Notes: generated from the sequence alone by a model not told the origin. Shown: positions 1 through 8,100, counted from the first letter of the stretch. The stretch: 64,000 bases of DNA from Clostridiaceae bacterium Marseille-Q4143 (GCA_018228645.1 CP073693.1:1054001-1118000), one strand, 5' to 3'. Translations and numbers: made by a program.

Positions 1-76
1 GCTGAATGGCAGCGCACACAACATCGTTCCCGGAGAGGACGACGTACCTATCGTTGGGGAGGTGGTTATTGAATGA
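1..76 (+). CDS. Phage baseplate J-like protein, C-terminal end only
   Basis: An open frame enters from the window edge and reads about 24 residues (LNGSAHNIVPGEDDVPIVGE...) to a TGA at 74-76. That stop overlaps the ATG of the next gene (ATGA), so the two are translationally coupled. A short acidic C-terminus directly before a DUF2313-type tail gene is the position of gpJ-family baseplate proteins in contractile-tailed phages. The assignment rests on gene order because almost the whole protein lies outside the window. Confidence 0.5.
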   Translation, partial: LNGSAHNIVPGEDDVPIVGEVVIE

Positions 77-882
77 GGTTCTATGAGAAGCAGTTCGAGA
101 ACAACTTCGAGGAGCTGATAACCTACTATCCACGATTTTACCGGGACGTGTACGAAATGGTGGAAATCCTAAAGGCAAACGGCAGGGTATTTGACCGAAT
201 GGAGGAGGACATCGAACAGACGTATCTCAACTGTTTTATCGAGTATGCCGACGAGGAGACTGTCAAAAAACTGGAAGATTTTCTTGATATAAGACTTAAC
301 AAGAGCAGGACGCTTGAGGAGCGTAGGAGGCTCGTTAAGTCTTATTTTATTGGCTTCGGAAAAGTCTCCGCCACCATGCTCAAGGAAATGATACAGAGCT
401 ACACTGGCGCAGAGGTTGAGTGCAAATTTGAACCATTCGACGAGGACGGAAACAATATTCTCTATATCAATTTCCAGAGAGGCAAGGAACCAACGCTCTA
501 CATGAGCGATATTAACCTGCTCCTCTCTAAGAAAATACCAGCCCACATCAAGTGGAGGGCAGCGGTCACATACCATTTCCCGATTGGCATTGGACGACGC
601 AGGACGCACTACCCGTATTCCTATGAGTTTTGCGGAACGAAGCCGGAACCGGTTCTGGTTGCTTCTGCACACGGCATTGAGACGGTCACAGCACCGGGAG
701 CCACTAATGCAGTAATGACCTACAAGAACAGCAGCGAGGGCGGCATAACGCCGGAGGCAGGAACCGTACCAAATGTTTCAACCCTTGCACACAATGACGC
801 AATTAACGCCGCAACAGAGGCCACAGCGACCTCCTGCGGCGTTGATTATATCCCGTGTGGGACTATTTACACATCACAGTAA
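73..882 (+). CDS. Phage tail protein, DUF2313/YmfQ-like
   Basis: A 269-residue protein. The N-terminal half is helical and charged, with a long RTLEERRRLV segment; the middle reads KIPAHIKWRAAV, typical of the DUF2313 family that follows baseplate J in Mu-like and P2-like tails. The C-terminal 80 residues are Gly/Ala/Thr-rich and look like a separate exposed extension. The start overlaps the stop of the upstream gene. The product is expected in the baseplate or tail tip of the virion. It is the first of a closely packed tail operon leading to the DGR target, consistent with the host-contact end of the tail. Confidence 0.7.
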   Translation: MRFYEKQFENNFEELITYYPRFYRDVYEMVEILKANGRVFDRMEEDIEQTYLNCFIEYADEETVKKLEDFLDIRLNKSRTLEERRRLVKSYFIGFGKVSATMLKEMIQSYTGAEVECKFEPFDEDGNNILYINFQRGKEPTLYMSDINLLLSKKIPAHIKWRAAVTYHFPIGIGRRRTHYPYSYEFCGTKPEPVLVASAHGIETVTAPGATNAVMTYKNSSEGGITPEAGTVPNVSTLAHNDAINAATEATATSCGVDYIPCGTIYTSQ

Positions 883-894
883 GGAGGCAGCGCA

Positions 895-1206
895 ATGGCA
901 TTTTGGACAGACGTTTTCTTGAACAAAGTTCGACAGGACTGGCTCAAGAGGATTGTGAAAATCCAGTATTACGCCGGAGGGGTCTGGTATGACGCAATGA
1001 TTACCAATAAGACCATTGAGGGCGACACACTTAAAATCACAAGCCAGACGACAGACAGCAAAGCCCTTGTTGTAACCAGCGTAAGGCTGATTGACACGGG
1101 CGGAGACGTAGCCGGGCAGATTTCGGAGAGTATCACGAAACTTGAGACGCAGGGCGTTATCACCCTTTGGGAGTTTCCACTCTATGAGATTACCAGCACA
1201 CAGTAA
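895..1206 (+). CDS. Small phage tail-region protein, unknown function
   Basis: A 103-residue protein with GGAGG seven bases before its ATG. It begins MAFWTDVFLNKVRQDW and the rest is predicted beta-rich with no membrane segment. It lies 12 bp after the DUF2313-like gene and 15 bp before the next, so it belongs to the tail operon. I do not recognise a family; a small baseplate or fibre-attachment protein is the reasonable inference. Confidence 0.55.
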   Translation: MAFWTDVFLNKVRQDWLKRIVKIQYYAGGVWYDAMITNKTIEGDTLKITSQTTDSKALVVTSVRLIDTGGDVAGQISESITKLETQGVITLWEFPLYEITSTQ

Positions 1207-1221
1207 GGAGGTGAAGAACAG

Positions 1222-1758
1222 ATGTATAGCAATTTACAGTGGCTCGACCATGCAGTAACACCAGACCGCACATTCAAAATGCAGAACAATGACGACGGAA
1301 CGGTGACACTCACACCGGCTGGCAAAGTTATCCAGCAGGGAACGAACATGAGTGCGGCCAACTTCAACAACATGGAAATGGGGCTGACCGACCATGACCT
1401 CGCCGTGAAGATTTTTATTATTGCCCTCAGACAGATTGAGAGCCGCACAACGGATAGCGAGGCAGACATCGACAAACTGGCAGCGGATATTCTGGCGGAG
1501 GTTACGCCGGAGGAACAGACCGTAACACTGACAAACGGGGCAAGATACCCGTTCAATGGCAGCAGTAAGAGCGTAAGCCTCAAGGCGAACCGTAAGACCA
1601 AAAACTACACGGTGGAATATGAGGTAAGCAGCTCCGACGGCAACGTGGGAGAGATTGTTGTAGGCAGCAAGGCCCTCAACGGCTTCTCTATGTCGTTTAC
1701 CGGCAGCGCAAAGACCGTAACCGTAAAACTGAAAATCAGAGGAGGAATTATCGCATGA
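1222..1758 (+). CDS. Phage tail fibre-like protein
   Basis: A 178-residue protein. The N-terminal third contains PAGKVIQQGTNMSAANFNNM, a pattern I associate with short N-terminal attachment domains of clostridial phage tail fibres. It is followed by a helical stretch around residues 60-95 and a C-terminal beta-rich part (residues 100-178) resembling an Ig-like or beta-sandwich module. The RBS is AAGGAGGTG. Its stop overlaps the start of the next gene (ATGA at 1755-1758), so the pair is probably translated together. The function as a fibre or its adaptor is inferred from context. Confidence 0.5.
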   Translation: MYSNLQWLDHAVTPDRTFKMQNNDDGTVTLTPAGKVIQQGTNMSAANFNNMEMGLTDHDLAVKIFIIALRQIESRTTDSEADIDKLAADILAEVTPEEQTVTLTNGARYPFNGSSKSVSLKANRKTKNYTVEYEVSSSDGNVGEIVVGSKALNGFSMSFTGSAKTVTVKLKIRGGIIA

Positions 1759-2123
1759 AAGTAATTGAGATTAACGAGGGTGCAAAAATCCCTTATGAAG
1801 TGAACAAGACAAAGATTTGCTTCGACGACGACATCACAATCAACCTCGCAAAGAGACAGGAGGACTGGCCGGTACACATCGACATTCTCACCGACGGGGA
1901 CGGCGTTCTTGTAACCGGCGCAGAGAGCGGCAGCTACTATGTGGCGCAAATTGATATTCCGGCAAGGGAATACAAGGAGCCGGAGGCAACAGAGGAGACA
2001 GCAACCGTCGAGGAGGGCGGAGAGCAGGCAGGAATAACCGACGCTCCGCAGCCGGAGCCGTTACCGCTGGATATGGAAAAGGTTACGCTCACACTTTGGG
2101 CGCTGGTAAATTACGAGGCATAA
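1755..2123 (+). CDS. Small acidic phage protein next to the DGR target
   Basis: A 122-residue acidic protein: a beta-rich N-terminal 75 residues (IPYEVNKTKICFDDDITINL), then a Glu/Thr/Pro-rich linker (EPEATEETATVEEGGEQ) and a short C-terminal helix. It overlaps the preceding fibre-like gene by 4 bp and ends 15 bp before the DGR target gene. It could be an adaptor or chaperone between fibre and variable protein, but no family is recognised and that is only positional inference. Confidence 0.5.
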   Translation: MKVIEINEGAKIPYEVNKTKICFDDDITINLAKRQEDWPVHIDILTDGDGVLVTGAESGSYYVAQIDIPAREYKEPEATEETATVEEGGEQAGITDAPQPEPLPLDMEKVTLTLWALVNYEA

Positions 2124-2138
2124 GGAGGAAAAGAGACA

Positions 2139-3209
2139 ATGAGTAATTTTGATTTATCGAGCCTTGCGCTCGCTTCTGCGTTCCCTACGAACAAAATTCT
2201 GACAGACGACAAAGGGCTGCCGTCAGTTATGGTTTACATTCCGAAATTTAAGATGTCAGACGTTATCGACGGAGCCGGGGACAGCACTCACCCGGCTTTT
2301 ATCGTAAATGGTGTTGAAAAGGACGGCATTTACATTTCAAAGTACCAGAACGTCGCATACAACAACAGAGCCTACTCTCTGCCGGGTGAAGACCCGAAAG
2401 TAAGTATCACGGCAGACACCGCCCGTAAATACTGCGAGGACAAAGGCGCAGGCTGGCACATGATGTCCGCTATGGAATGGGGCGCACTTGCCCTGTGGTG
2501 CAAGAAAAACGGCTGGATGCCGTGGGGCAATAACAACTACGGTAAAGACACCAGAGAGACCATGAAGAAAGGCGTACCGGCTAAGTACGAGAGCGACGGC
2601 AAAACCGCTACTATCCTTACCGGCACAGGCCCGGTTGAGTATTCCCACAACAAGCAGCTCGACGGTATCTACGACCTTAACGGTAACGTATGGGAGTGGA
2701 GCGACGGCATGAGACTTGTTTACGGCGAGCTGCAGGTTCTTGAGAACAACAACGCAGCGGACAGCTCAAACAGTAAGGCAGCCAGCTCCGCAGCATGGAA
2801 AGCAATCGACGGAACCACCGGCGCACTGATTACCCCGGACGGAAGCGGCACAACGGCCAACTCCCTCAAGCTGGATATGGTAAGCAGCAAGGGTAAATGG
2901 ATTACCGGCACACTGTCCGACAAGAAAGACGAGGGACGAGGCTGCAGCTTCGCAAGCGTGACCGCAGATACCAATGTTTGCGACAAGGCGAAAGCGATTT
3001 TGTATGCGCTTGCTATGCTGCCGGACAGCACCACATTCGACTACGAGGGCGACTACTTCTACTTTAACAACGGCAACGCCGAGCGTTTCCCGCTTCGTGG
3101 TGGCGACTGGAGCAACGGTGCGGATGCGGGTCTGTTCTACACGTACTTGGGCGACCCTCGCTCCGTTTCCCACTGGCGCATCGGCTTCCGCTCCGCTTTT
3201 TATGAATAA
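2139..3209 (+). CDS. DGR target (variable) protein, C-type lectin / FGE-sulfatase fold
   Basis: A 356-residue receptor-binding-type protein. The C-terminal two thirds have hallmarks of the formylglycine-generating-enzyme-like C-type lectin fold used by DGR variable proteins: GAGWHMMSAMEWGALALWC, LDGIYDLNGNVWEWSDG and a terminal RGGDWSNG...GFRSAFYE. The last 38 codons are the variable repeat, so diversity falls in the ligand-binding face. The gene closes a phage tail operon and is followed by avd, a template repeat and a reverse transcriptase, so retargeting of phage adsorption is the expected role (known for BPP-1 Mtd; inferred here). The RBS is AAGGAGG. Confidence 0.9.
   Translation: MSNFDLSSLALASAFPTNKILTDDKGLPSVMVYIPKFKMSDVIDGAGDSTHPAFIVNGVEKDGIYISKYQNVAYNNRAYSLPGEDPKVSITADTARKYCEDKGAGWHMMSAMEWGALALWCKKNGWMPWGNNNYGKDTRETMKKGVPAKYESDGKTATILTGTGPVEYSHNKQLDGIYDLNGNVWEWSDGMRLVYGELQVLENNNAADSSNSKAASSAAWKAIDGTTGALITPDGSGTTANSLKLDMVSSKGKWITGTLSDKKDEGRGCSFASVTADTNVCDKAKAILYALAMLPDSTTFDYEGDYFYFNNGNAERFPLRGGDWSNGADAGLFYTYLGDPRSVSHWRIGFRSAFYE
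3082..3197 (+). repeat. DGR variable repeat (VR)
   Basis: This 116-bp segment matches 3702-3817 without gaps. I count 13 differences and each lies at an adenine of the template copy (A to G, C or T), the signature of adenine-specific mutagenic retrohoming. The 3' end (ATCGGCTTCCGCTCCGCT) contains no adenine other than its first base, is identical in both copies, and would serve as the initiation-of-mutagenic-homology region. Changed codons are mainly AAC/AAT in the template, giving Asp, Ser, Tyr, Gly, Val, His and Arg in the current VR. Confidence 0.95.
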
Positions 3210-3215
3210 CTGTAA

Positions 3216-3236
3216 ACTGGTTACTGAGTAACTGGT
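3216..3236 (+). promoter_or_regulatory. Inverted repeat just downstream of VR (candidate retrohoming hairpin)
   Basis: ACTGGTTAC at 3216-3224 and GTAACTGGT at 3228-3236 form a 9-bp stem (two G-T pairs) with a TGA loop, starting 19 bp after the VR end and just past the stop codon. In Bordetella phage BPP-1 a hairpin in the same place boosts target recognition. The position match is seen; the function is inferred. Confidence 0.5.
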
Positions 3237-3266
3237 GGGGAGGGCGATAGTCCTCCCTATATTTTT
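3237..3266 (+). terminator. Rho-independent terminator after the tail operon
   Basis: GGGAGG (3238-3243) pairs with CCTCCC (3252-3257), extendable by a G-T pair on each side, and is followed by a T-rich tail (ATATTTTTG). It would end or attenuate tail-operon transcription before avd and the template repeat. Confidence 0.6.
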
Positions 3267-3287
3267 GTAAGCAGAGGAGCAGAGTTC

Positions 3288-3677
3288 ATGGCAGAAGCAG
3301 AAAAACAATACAGCAAGGAGACGACGAGTTTCCTACTGAAAGAAAAGATTGCCGACATGATTAAGTACGGCAAAAAGGCTGTGGCGAATTTTCCTCGAAG
3401 AGAACGCCAGACGGCAGACGAGATACGCCGAACAATGTTGAATATGTATCGGCTCTCAATCGTTATCGAGAAGAAATATTACAAGAAAACCACTCTACAA
3501 GACCTCGATATTGAATTGGACGTGCTGCGACATCTTATACGGTTGGCGCAGGACAAAGACTACTACGACCAGAATATGGCACCGCCGTTATCATTCCATA
3601 AATACGAGGTTTGGAGCGGGCTTCTCAACGAGATAGGCCGTATCATTGGCGGATATATGAAATACGCAAAGCAATAA
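3288..3677 (+). CDS. avd: DGR accessory variability determinant (Avd)
   Basis: A 129-residue, almost wholly helical basic protein with the charged helices expected of the Avd four-helix bundle (KIADMIKYGKKAVANFPRRERQ, then RRTMLNMYRLSIVIEKKYYKK). Avd forms a pentameric barrel that binds the DGR reverse transcriptase and template RNA and is required for cDNA synthesis (known from BPP-1). It lies between the target gene and the template repeat, the standard order. It ends 24 bp before the TR, so the TR RNA probably begins within or just after this gene. Confidence 0.88.
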   Translation: MAEAEKQYSKETTSFLLKEKIADMIKYGKKAVANFPRRERQTADEIRRTMLNMYRLSIVIEKKYYKKTTLQDLDIELDVLRHLIRLAQDKDYYDQNMAPPLSFHKYEVWSGLLNEIGRIIGGYMKYAKQ

Positions 3678-3701
3678 AAAGTTTTGGGGAGTAAGCCGGA
3701 T

Positions 3702-3817
3702 AGCGTTTCCCGATTCGTGGTGGCAACTGGAACAACGGTGCGAATGCGGGTCTGTTCTACACGAACTTGAACAACCCTCGCTCCAATTCCAACTGGAACA
3801 TCGGCTTCCGCTCCGCT
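3702..3817 (+). repeat. DGR template repeat (TR)
   Basis: A non-coding 116-bp copy of the VR, rich in AAC/AAT codons in the register of the target gene. It lies between avd and the reverse transcriptase. The 5' homology begins at AGCGTTTCCCG and the 3' homology ends at CTCCGCT, after which TR and VR diverge completely. It is the unmutated donor transcribed into template RNA. The following 214 bp up to the RT start (3818-4031) has no convincing gene and matches the spacer RNA that BPP-1 needs for template-primed cDNA synthesis. Confidence 0.95.
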
Positions 3818-4031
3818 CTGCCTCTATGCCGGACGGTTGGGCGTATATCTTACGGGATTGCGCACGGAGCATAGAGCCAAAGGGGTTTGCTTCCCTCCCC
3901 GGCCAGTACAGACCGTGGGAAAAGATTAAATTGCCGTGAAAACGCCCGAATATGGCGCAGGAGGAGGCGAGAACAACAGCTACGGACGAGGCGGAAACGT
4001 CTCACACGGCGGAAATGGAGAAAAGTTGAAT

Positions 4032-5351
4032 ATGACAACGGAGATTTCACCAGAAAAGATACCGGGCATGGTGACGCTCGATGATATATACGATGAAATT
4101 TGCAGCTATGAGGGCCTGTACCAATCACACCTTGAGGCCAGAAAAGGTAAGAGATACCGTGACGACGTTATGGTGTTTACGGACAGGTTGGAAGAAAACC
4201 TTATTGAGCTGCAGAACGAACTTATTTGGCAGACCTACAAAGTCGGCCAGTACAGGCAGTTTTATGTTCGGGAACCGAAGCTGCGCCTCGTAATGGCATT
4301 ACAATATCGTGACAGGATTGTACAGTGGGCGATTTACAGACAGCTTTACCCGTTCTACGACAAAATGTTTATCGAAGATTCCTACGCCTGCAGGAGAGGG
4401 AAAGGCTCCCATAAGGCGGCGGACAAACTTCAATACTGGTTACGACAGGTCAGCAGGAAACCCGGAAAATGGTATTACTTGAAGTTGGATATAAGCAAGT
4501 ATTTTTACAGGGTAGACCACCTTGTATTACTTGAGATTTTGAGCCGGAGGATAAAAGACCCTCGGCTCTTTCAACTTCTTAGAGAGATTATAAACAGCGA
4601 GGACACCCGTTTCGGGCTGCCAGCCGGGGTAAGCCCGGACGAATGCCCGGAGGAGGACTGGCTGAGTGATGTTGGAATGCCAATAGGCAACCTCACGTCA
4701 CAACTCTTTGCGAACATCTACCTCAATGAGTTAGACCAGCTCTGCAAACACGAGCTGCACCTGCACTATTACATTCGCTATATGGACGACGTAATTATCC
4801 TTTTGCTGGACAAGAAAGAACTGGCGAAAGTAAAGGCAATCATTGAGGAATTTCTTAACGATTATTTGCACCTCGACCTCAATAACAAGACGGCTATACG
4901 CCCTTGCAGTCTCGGCATTGATTTCGTGGGCTATCACATTTGGGCGACCCACAGGAAGCTCAAGAAGCAGACGGCCCGCAAGATTATCCATGCGGTTGAC
5001 TGGATGTGCGAACAGGGAGAGAAAGGCAATATGAGTAAAGAGGAATTTGAGCGCAGAGTGGCCTCATACAGAGGCATTTTGTTACACTGCGACAGCTACG
5101 GTCTGAGAAAGAAGCTGAACAGCATTTATTTCGACCATGTTGTTGTAGAGGAGCCGGAGAAGCAGGAAGCCAAACAGAAGCCGGAGTGCGCCGAAAGAAA
5201 GTGCTACACCTGCCAGAATTTCCGCAGAGAGTTTTTCTGCGGCTACGGAGCTTGCAGGTGCGATATTTACGGCTCTTTGGACGTAGACCAGAGAGAAAGA
5301 CACCCGGACAGAACGGCGGCGACTTGCCCGGACTATACACCAAACGAATAG
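4032..5351 (+). CDS. DGR reverse transcriptase with Cys-rich C-terminal tail
   Basis: A group-II-intron-related reverse transcriptase of the DGR class. Motif 3 is WYYLKLDISKYFYRVDH, the DGR-type motif 4 is MPIGNLTSQLFANIYL, the catalytic box is YMDD (DNA 4779-4790), followed by GIDFVGYHIW. I start at ATG 4032 (GGAG 11 bp upstream). A GTG at 3936 would add a Gly/Asn-rich leader lacking an RBS, and that stretch is better explained as spacer RNA. Unusual is a C-terminal tail of about 55 residues with CYTC, FFCGYGACRC and a last Cys, a likely zinc-binding module absent from the minimal DGR RT. Confidence 0.93.
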   Translation: MTTEISPEKIPGMVTLDDIYDEICSYEGLYQSHLEARKGKRYRDDVMVFTDRLEENLIELQNELIWQTYKVGQYRQFYVREPKLRLVMALQYRDRIVQWAIYRQLYPFYDKMFIEDSYACRRGKGSHKAADKLQYWLRQVSRKPGKWYYLKLDISKYFYRVDHLVLLEILSRRIKDPRLFQLLREIINSEDTRFGLPAGVSPDECPEEDWLSDVGMPIGNLTSQLFANIYLNELDQLCKHELHLHYYIRYMDDVIILLLDKKELAKVKAIIEEFLNDYLHLDLNNKTAIRPCSLGIDFVGYHIWATHRKLKKQTARKIIHAVDWMCEQGEKGNMSKEEFERRVASYRGILLHCDSYGLRKKLNSIYFDHVVVEEPEKQEAKQKPECAERKCYTCQNFRREFFCGYGACRCDIYGSLDVDQRERHPDRTAATCPDYTPNE

Positions 5352-5368
5352 AAAAGGAGGGTATTGGA

Positions 5369-5674
5369 GTGTATATCGACGGAGATACGATAATCAGAGC
5401 GGCGGCTATTCTCGGTGCGCTTATTGCGCTGGGAACCGCCGCTTATGCTGTAATCAAGTGGTTTCAGAAGCAGGAGAAACAGACGGTTGACATTGAGGAG
5501 CTGAGAAAGAAAGAGGAGCAGGACTTAAAGGAACTGCGAGACGAACAGTGCCTCATCAGTTACGCTATGCTGGCCTGCCTTGACGGTTTGAAGCAGCTCA
5601 ACTGTAACGGAGCGGTTACAGAGGCCCACAACAAACTTGAGAAGCACCTCAACCAGAAAGCACACAGACAGTAA
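5369..5674 (+). CDS. Small phage membrane protein with coiled-coil tail
   Basis: A 101-residue protein starting at GTG 5369 (AAGGAGG eight bases upstream). One N-terminal membrane helix (IIRAAAILGALIALGTAAYAVIKWF) is followed by a charged coiled coil (EELRKKEEQDLKELRDEQ). The architecture is common in holin-associated or spanin-like proteins before phage lysis genes. A longer frame opens at 5186 inside the RT gene but has no ribosome site. The role in lysis is inferred from position only. Confidence 0.6.
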   Translation: MYIDGDTIIRAAAILGALIALGTAAYAVIKWFQKQEKQTVDIEELRKKEEQDLKELRDEQCLISYAMLACLDGLKQLNCNGAVTEAHNKLEKHLNQKAHRQ

Positions 5675-5686
5675 CAGGAGGCAGAC

Positions 5687-6022
5687 ATGAGAAGAAAGGA
5701 AACAAGGCGTGAAGTGCGAAAGAAGCCCTCCCAGAAAAAGAGCGGCATTGGAGTTATGGACATTATTTTGATTATTGTCGGAATTTCATTGCTGCTTTTC
5801 ACAACGGCCATGATAAAGCTCTTTAGAGAGTACGGAGCCGTCCCGGACACCCTTATCACCTGCGTATTTGCGACCCTCGGAGGCGAGTGCGGCATTATGG
5901 GTTGGATAAAGACTACCAAAGACCGCAACAAGGAACACCAGTGGGAACAGGAGGACAAGGCGGAGGCGAAAAAGGAAGCCCTCAAGCAGGAGGAGGGCCA
6001 GTCGCCGGACGGCAATATGTAA
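5687..6022 (+). CDS. Small phage membrane protein, unknown
   Basis: A 111-residue protein with a basic N-terminus (RRKETRREVRKKPSQKK), two predicted membrane helices (IILIIVGISLLLFTTAM and TLITCVFATLGGECGIMGW) and a charged Glu/Lys-rich tail. The RBS is AGGAGG. It sits between another small membrane protein and the endolysin, so a holin or holin-regulator role is plausible. I cannot name a family. Confidence 0.6.
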   Translation: MRRKETRREVRKKPSQKKSGIGVMDIILIIVGISLLLFTTAMIKLFREYGAVPDTLITCVFATLGGECGIMGWIKTTKDRNKEHQWEQEDKAEAKKEALKQEEGQSPDGNM

Positions 6023-6031
6023 GGAGGTACT

Positions 6032-7549
6032 ATGGGACTTACAGGAAAGAATGTTGAGGAAAAGATATGGAATTTCCTCATTGGTAAAGGATTGAGCAAA
6101 GCCGGAGCCGCCGGGCTCATGGGTAATTTGTTCGCAGAAAGCGGCCTCAACCCGAAGAATTTACAGAACAGTTTCGAGAAGAAACTCGGACACACGGACG
6201 ACAGCTACACCGCCGCCGTGGATAACGGCACATACAGCAACTTTGTAAAGGACAGCGCAGGTTATGGGCTTGCGCAGTGGACGTATTGGAGCCGTAAACA
6301 GAATATGCTTGAGTTTGCACGAGCCGCAGGCAAGTCTATCGGAGACTTGGAAATGCAGCTCGATTTTTTATTTAAGGAGCTTTCGGAGGGGTACAAGACG
6401 GTGCTGGCAGCACTGAAAGCGGCAACGTCCGTAAAGGCAGCCAGCGACAATGTGCTGCTGAACTTCGAGAAGCCAGCAAACCAGAGCGACGCAGTAAAGA
6501 CATTAAGAGCCGGATATGCGCAGGAGTATTTCGACAAGTACGCCGGAACAGGCGCAGCGGCAGAAAACGGAGGTAACATTATGGGATATACAAACAGTTC
6601 ACTCGTAGATTGCACAGTGAAAAGCCCGAACCACAGCGGGCAGAGAACGCACAAGATTGACCGTATTACACCGCATTGTGTAGTAGGCCAGCTCACAGCG
6701 GAGAGTATCGGAGGTTGCTTCACAAAGCAGAGCGTACAGGCTTCTTGTAACTACGGTATCGGCAAGGACGGCAGAGTAGTCCTCTGCGTGGACGAGAAAA
6801 ACAGAAGTTGGTGTAGTTCCAGCAACGCCAACGACCAGAGAGCAGTAACGATTGAGTGCGCTTCTGACAAGGCGGAGCCGTACACCATGAACAGCGCAGT
6901 TTACAATAAGCTCGTGAAACTTATTGTTGACATCTGCAAGAGAAATGGGCTGAATAAAGTTCTTTGGTTCGGAGACAAGGACAAGAGCCTCAATTACAAC
7001 CCGAAAGACGGCGAGTGCGTTCTGACCGTTCATCGTTGGTTTGCAAACAAGAGCTGTCCGGGCAACTGGCTTTACAGTCGCATGGGACAGCTTGCAACTG
7101 CGGTTAATGCAGAGCTTGGCAGTGGCAACAGCACCGGCGGAACCTCTAAACCGGCCACAAAGACCGATACGGTAACGAGCTTCCCGGCGACACCGTTCAC
7201 GGTAAAGGTTCTTATTGACGACCTTAATATCAGAACCGGCGCAGGCATGGGGTACGCAGTAACCGGCCATTATACCGGCAAGGGTACATTCACTATCACG
7301 GAGGTAAAGGACGGCTGGGGCAAGCTCAAGAGCGGCGCAGGCTGGATTTACCTCGGAAACCCGTCCTACTGCACCGTACAGGGAGCAGCGGCGACCTACC
7401 GCACATACACCGTAAAGGCCGGGGACAGCCTTTGGGCTATCGCAGCAAAGCAGCTCGGCAACGGCAGCAGATACAAAGAGATTAAGAGCCTCAACGGACT
7501 TACCAGCGACGTAATCAACGCCGGACAGGTCTTGAAGCTCCCGAACTAA
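6032..7549 (+). CDS. Phage endolysin: lysozyme-like + amidase + SH3 + LysM
   Basis: A 505-residue multidomain cell-wall hydrolase. Residues 3-165 resemble the tail-lysozyme domain (MGNLFAESGLNP, GYGLAQWT). Residues 195-355 form an N-acetylmuramoyl-L-alanine amidase_2/PGRP-type domain with the zinc-ligand-like histidine in RITPHCVV and a second in VLTVHRWF. Residues 395-455 are an SH3-like wall-binding domain (VLIDDLNIRTGAG) and the C-terminus is a LysM repeat (YTVKAGDSLWAIAAKQLG). Two catalytic domains suggest cleavage of both glycan and peptide bonds. The holin lies 17 bp downstream. Confidence 0.88.
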   Translation: MGLTGKNVEEKIWNFLIGKGLSKAGAAGLMGNLFAESGLNPKNLQNSFEKKLGHTDDSYTAAVDNGTYSNFVKDSAGYGLAQWTYWSRKQNMLEFARAAGKSIGDLEMQLDFLFKELSEGYKTVLAALKAATSVKAASDNVLLNFEKPANQSDAVKTLRAGYAQEYFDKYAGTGAAAENGGNIMGYTNSSLVDCTVKSPNHSGQRTHKIDRITPHCVVGQLTAESIGGCFTKQSVQASCNYGIGKDGRVVLCVDEKNRSWCSSSNANDQRAVTIECASDKAEPYTMNSAVYNKLVKLIVDICKRNGLNKVLWFGDKDKSLNYNPKDGECVLTVHRWFANKSCPGNWLYSRMGQLATAVNAELGSGNSTGGTSKPATKTDTVTSFPATPFTVKVLIDDLNIRTGAGMGYAVTGHYTGKGTFTITEVKDGWGKLKSGAGWIYLGNPSYCTVQGAAATYRTYTVKAGDSLWAIAAKQLGNGSRYKEIKSLNGLTSDVINAGQVLKLPN

Positions 7550-7566
7550 GAGAGGAGGAAACAATC

Positions 7567-8100
7567 ATGCAGGAATTTATCACAGCACTTCTCACGGCGG
7601 TTATTACAGCCGCCGTCCCGGTCATTACCGTTTATGCAGTCAACGCTCTTAAAAGGGCAGGCGCAAACGCAGAGGCCGACACAGAGGACATCAAGGTAAA
7701 GGGCTACATCAGCGAGATTACGACAGCGGTTGCCGACGCAGTATCGGCCACCAGCCAGACGTATGTTGACGCATTGAAGCAGGCCGGGAAGTTTACGGCG
7801 GAGGCGCAGAAAGAGGCAGCAAAGAAAGCCCTCAACGCTTGTATCGCCTCCCTCACACCGGCGGCCACAAAGTTTATTGAGAGCGCATACGGAGACCTCA
7901 AAGAATACCTTTCCAACAAAATTGAGGCCGAAGTACGCGAGCAGAAGCTCTCAACCGGCATTCCTATTACTTCGGTTATGGAAAGCACCACGGACACAAC
8001 GGCGGTAGCAGCTTCTACGGCGGCAGCAACCGCAGCCTCAGTCATTCAGACGGCCATTAGTCAGATTGACGCAGAGGCAAAAGCACCGGCAGCAGAGTGA
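7567..8100 (+). CDS. Phage holin, LLH-type
   Basis: A 177-residue protein with one N-terminal membrane helix (FITALLTAVITAAVPVITVYAV) followed by a helical, Ala-rich segment with repeated Lys/Glu (AGKFTAEAQKEAAKKALNAC), the layout of LLH-family holins paired with amidase endolysins. The C-terminal 30 residues are Thr/Ala-rich. It directly follows the endolysin and precedes a strong terminator, so it closes the lysis operon. Confidence 0.75.
   Translation: MQEFITALLTAVITAAVPVITVYAVNALKRAGANAEADTEDIKVKGYISEITTAVADAVSATSQTYVDALKQAGKFTAEAQKEAAKKALNACIASLTPAATKFIESAYGDLKEYLSNKIEAEVREQKLSTGIPITSVMESTTDTTAVAASTAAATAASVIQTAISQIDAEAKAPAAE

Noticed and set aside
2720..3308. Several long minus-strand ORFs across the DGR target and neighbours
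   Set aside because: Shadows of GC-biased plus-strand genes; no RBS, and they cross a terminator.
3936..4031. N-terminal extension of the DGR reverse transcriptase from GTG 3936
   Set aside because: Low-complexity Gly/Asn leader, no RBS, and it overlaps the likely spacer RNA; ATG 4032 is preferred.
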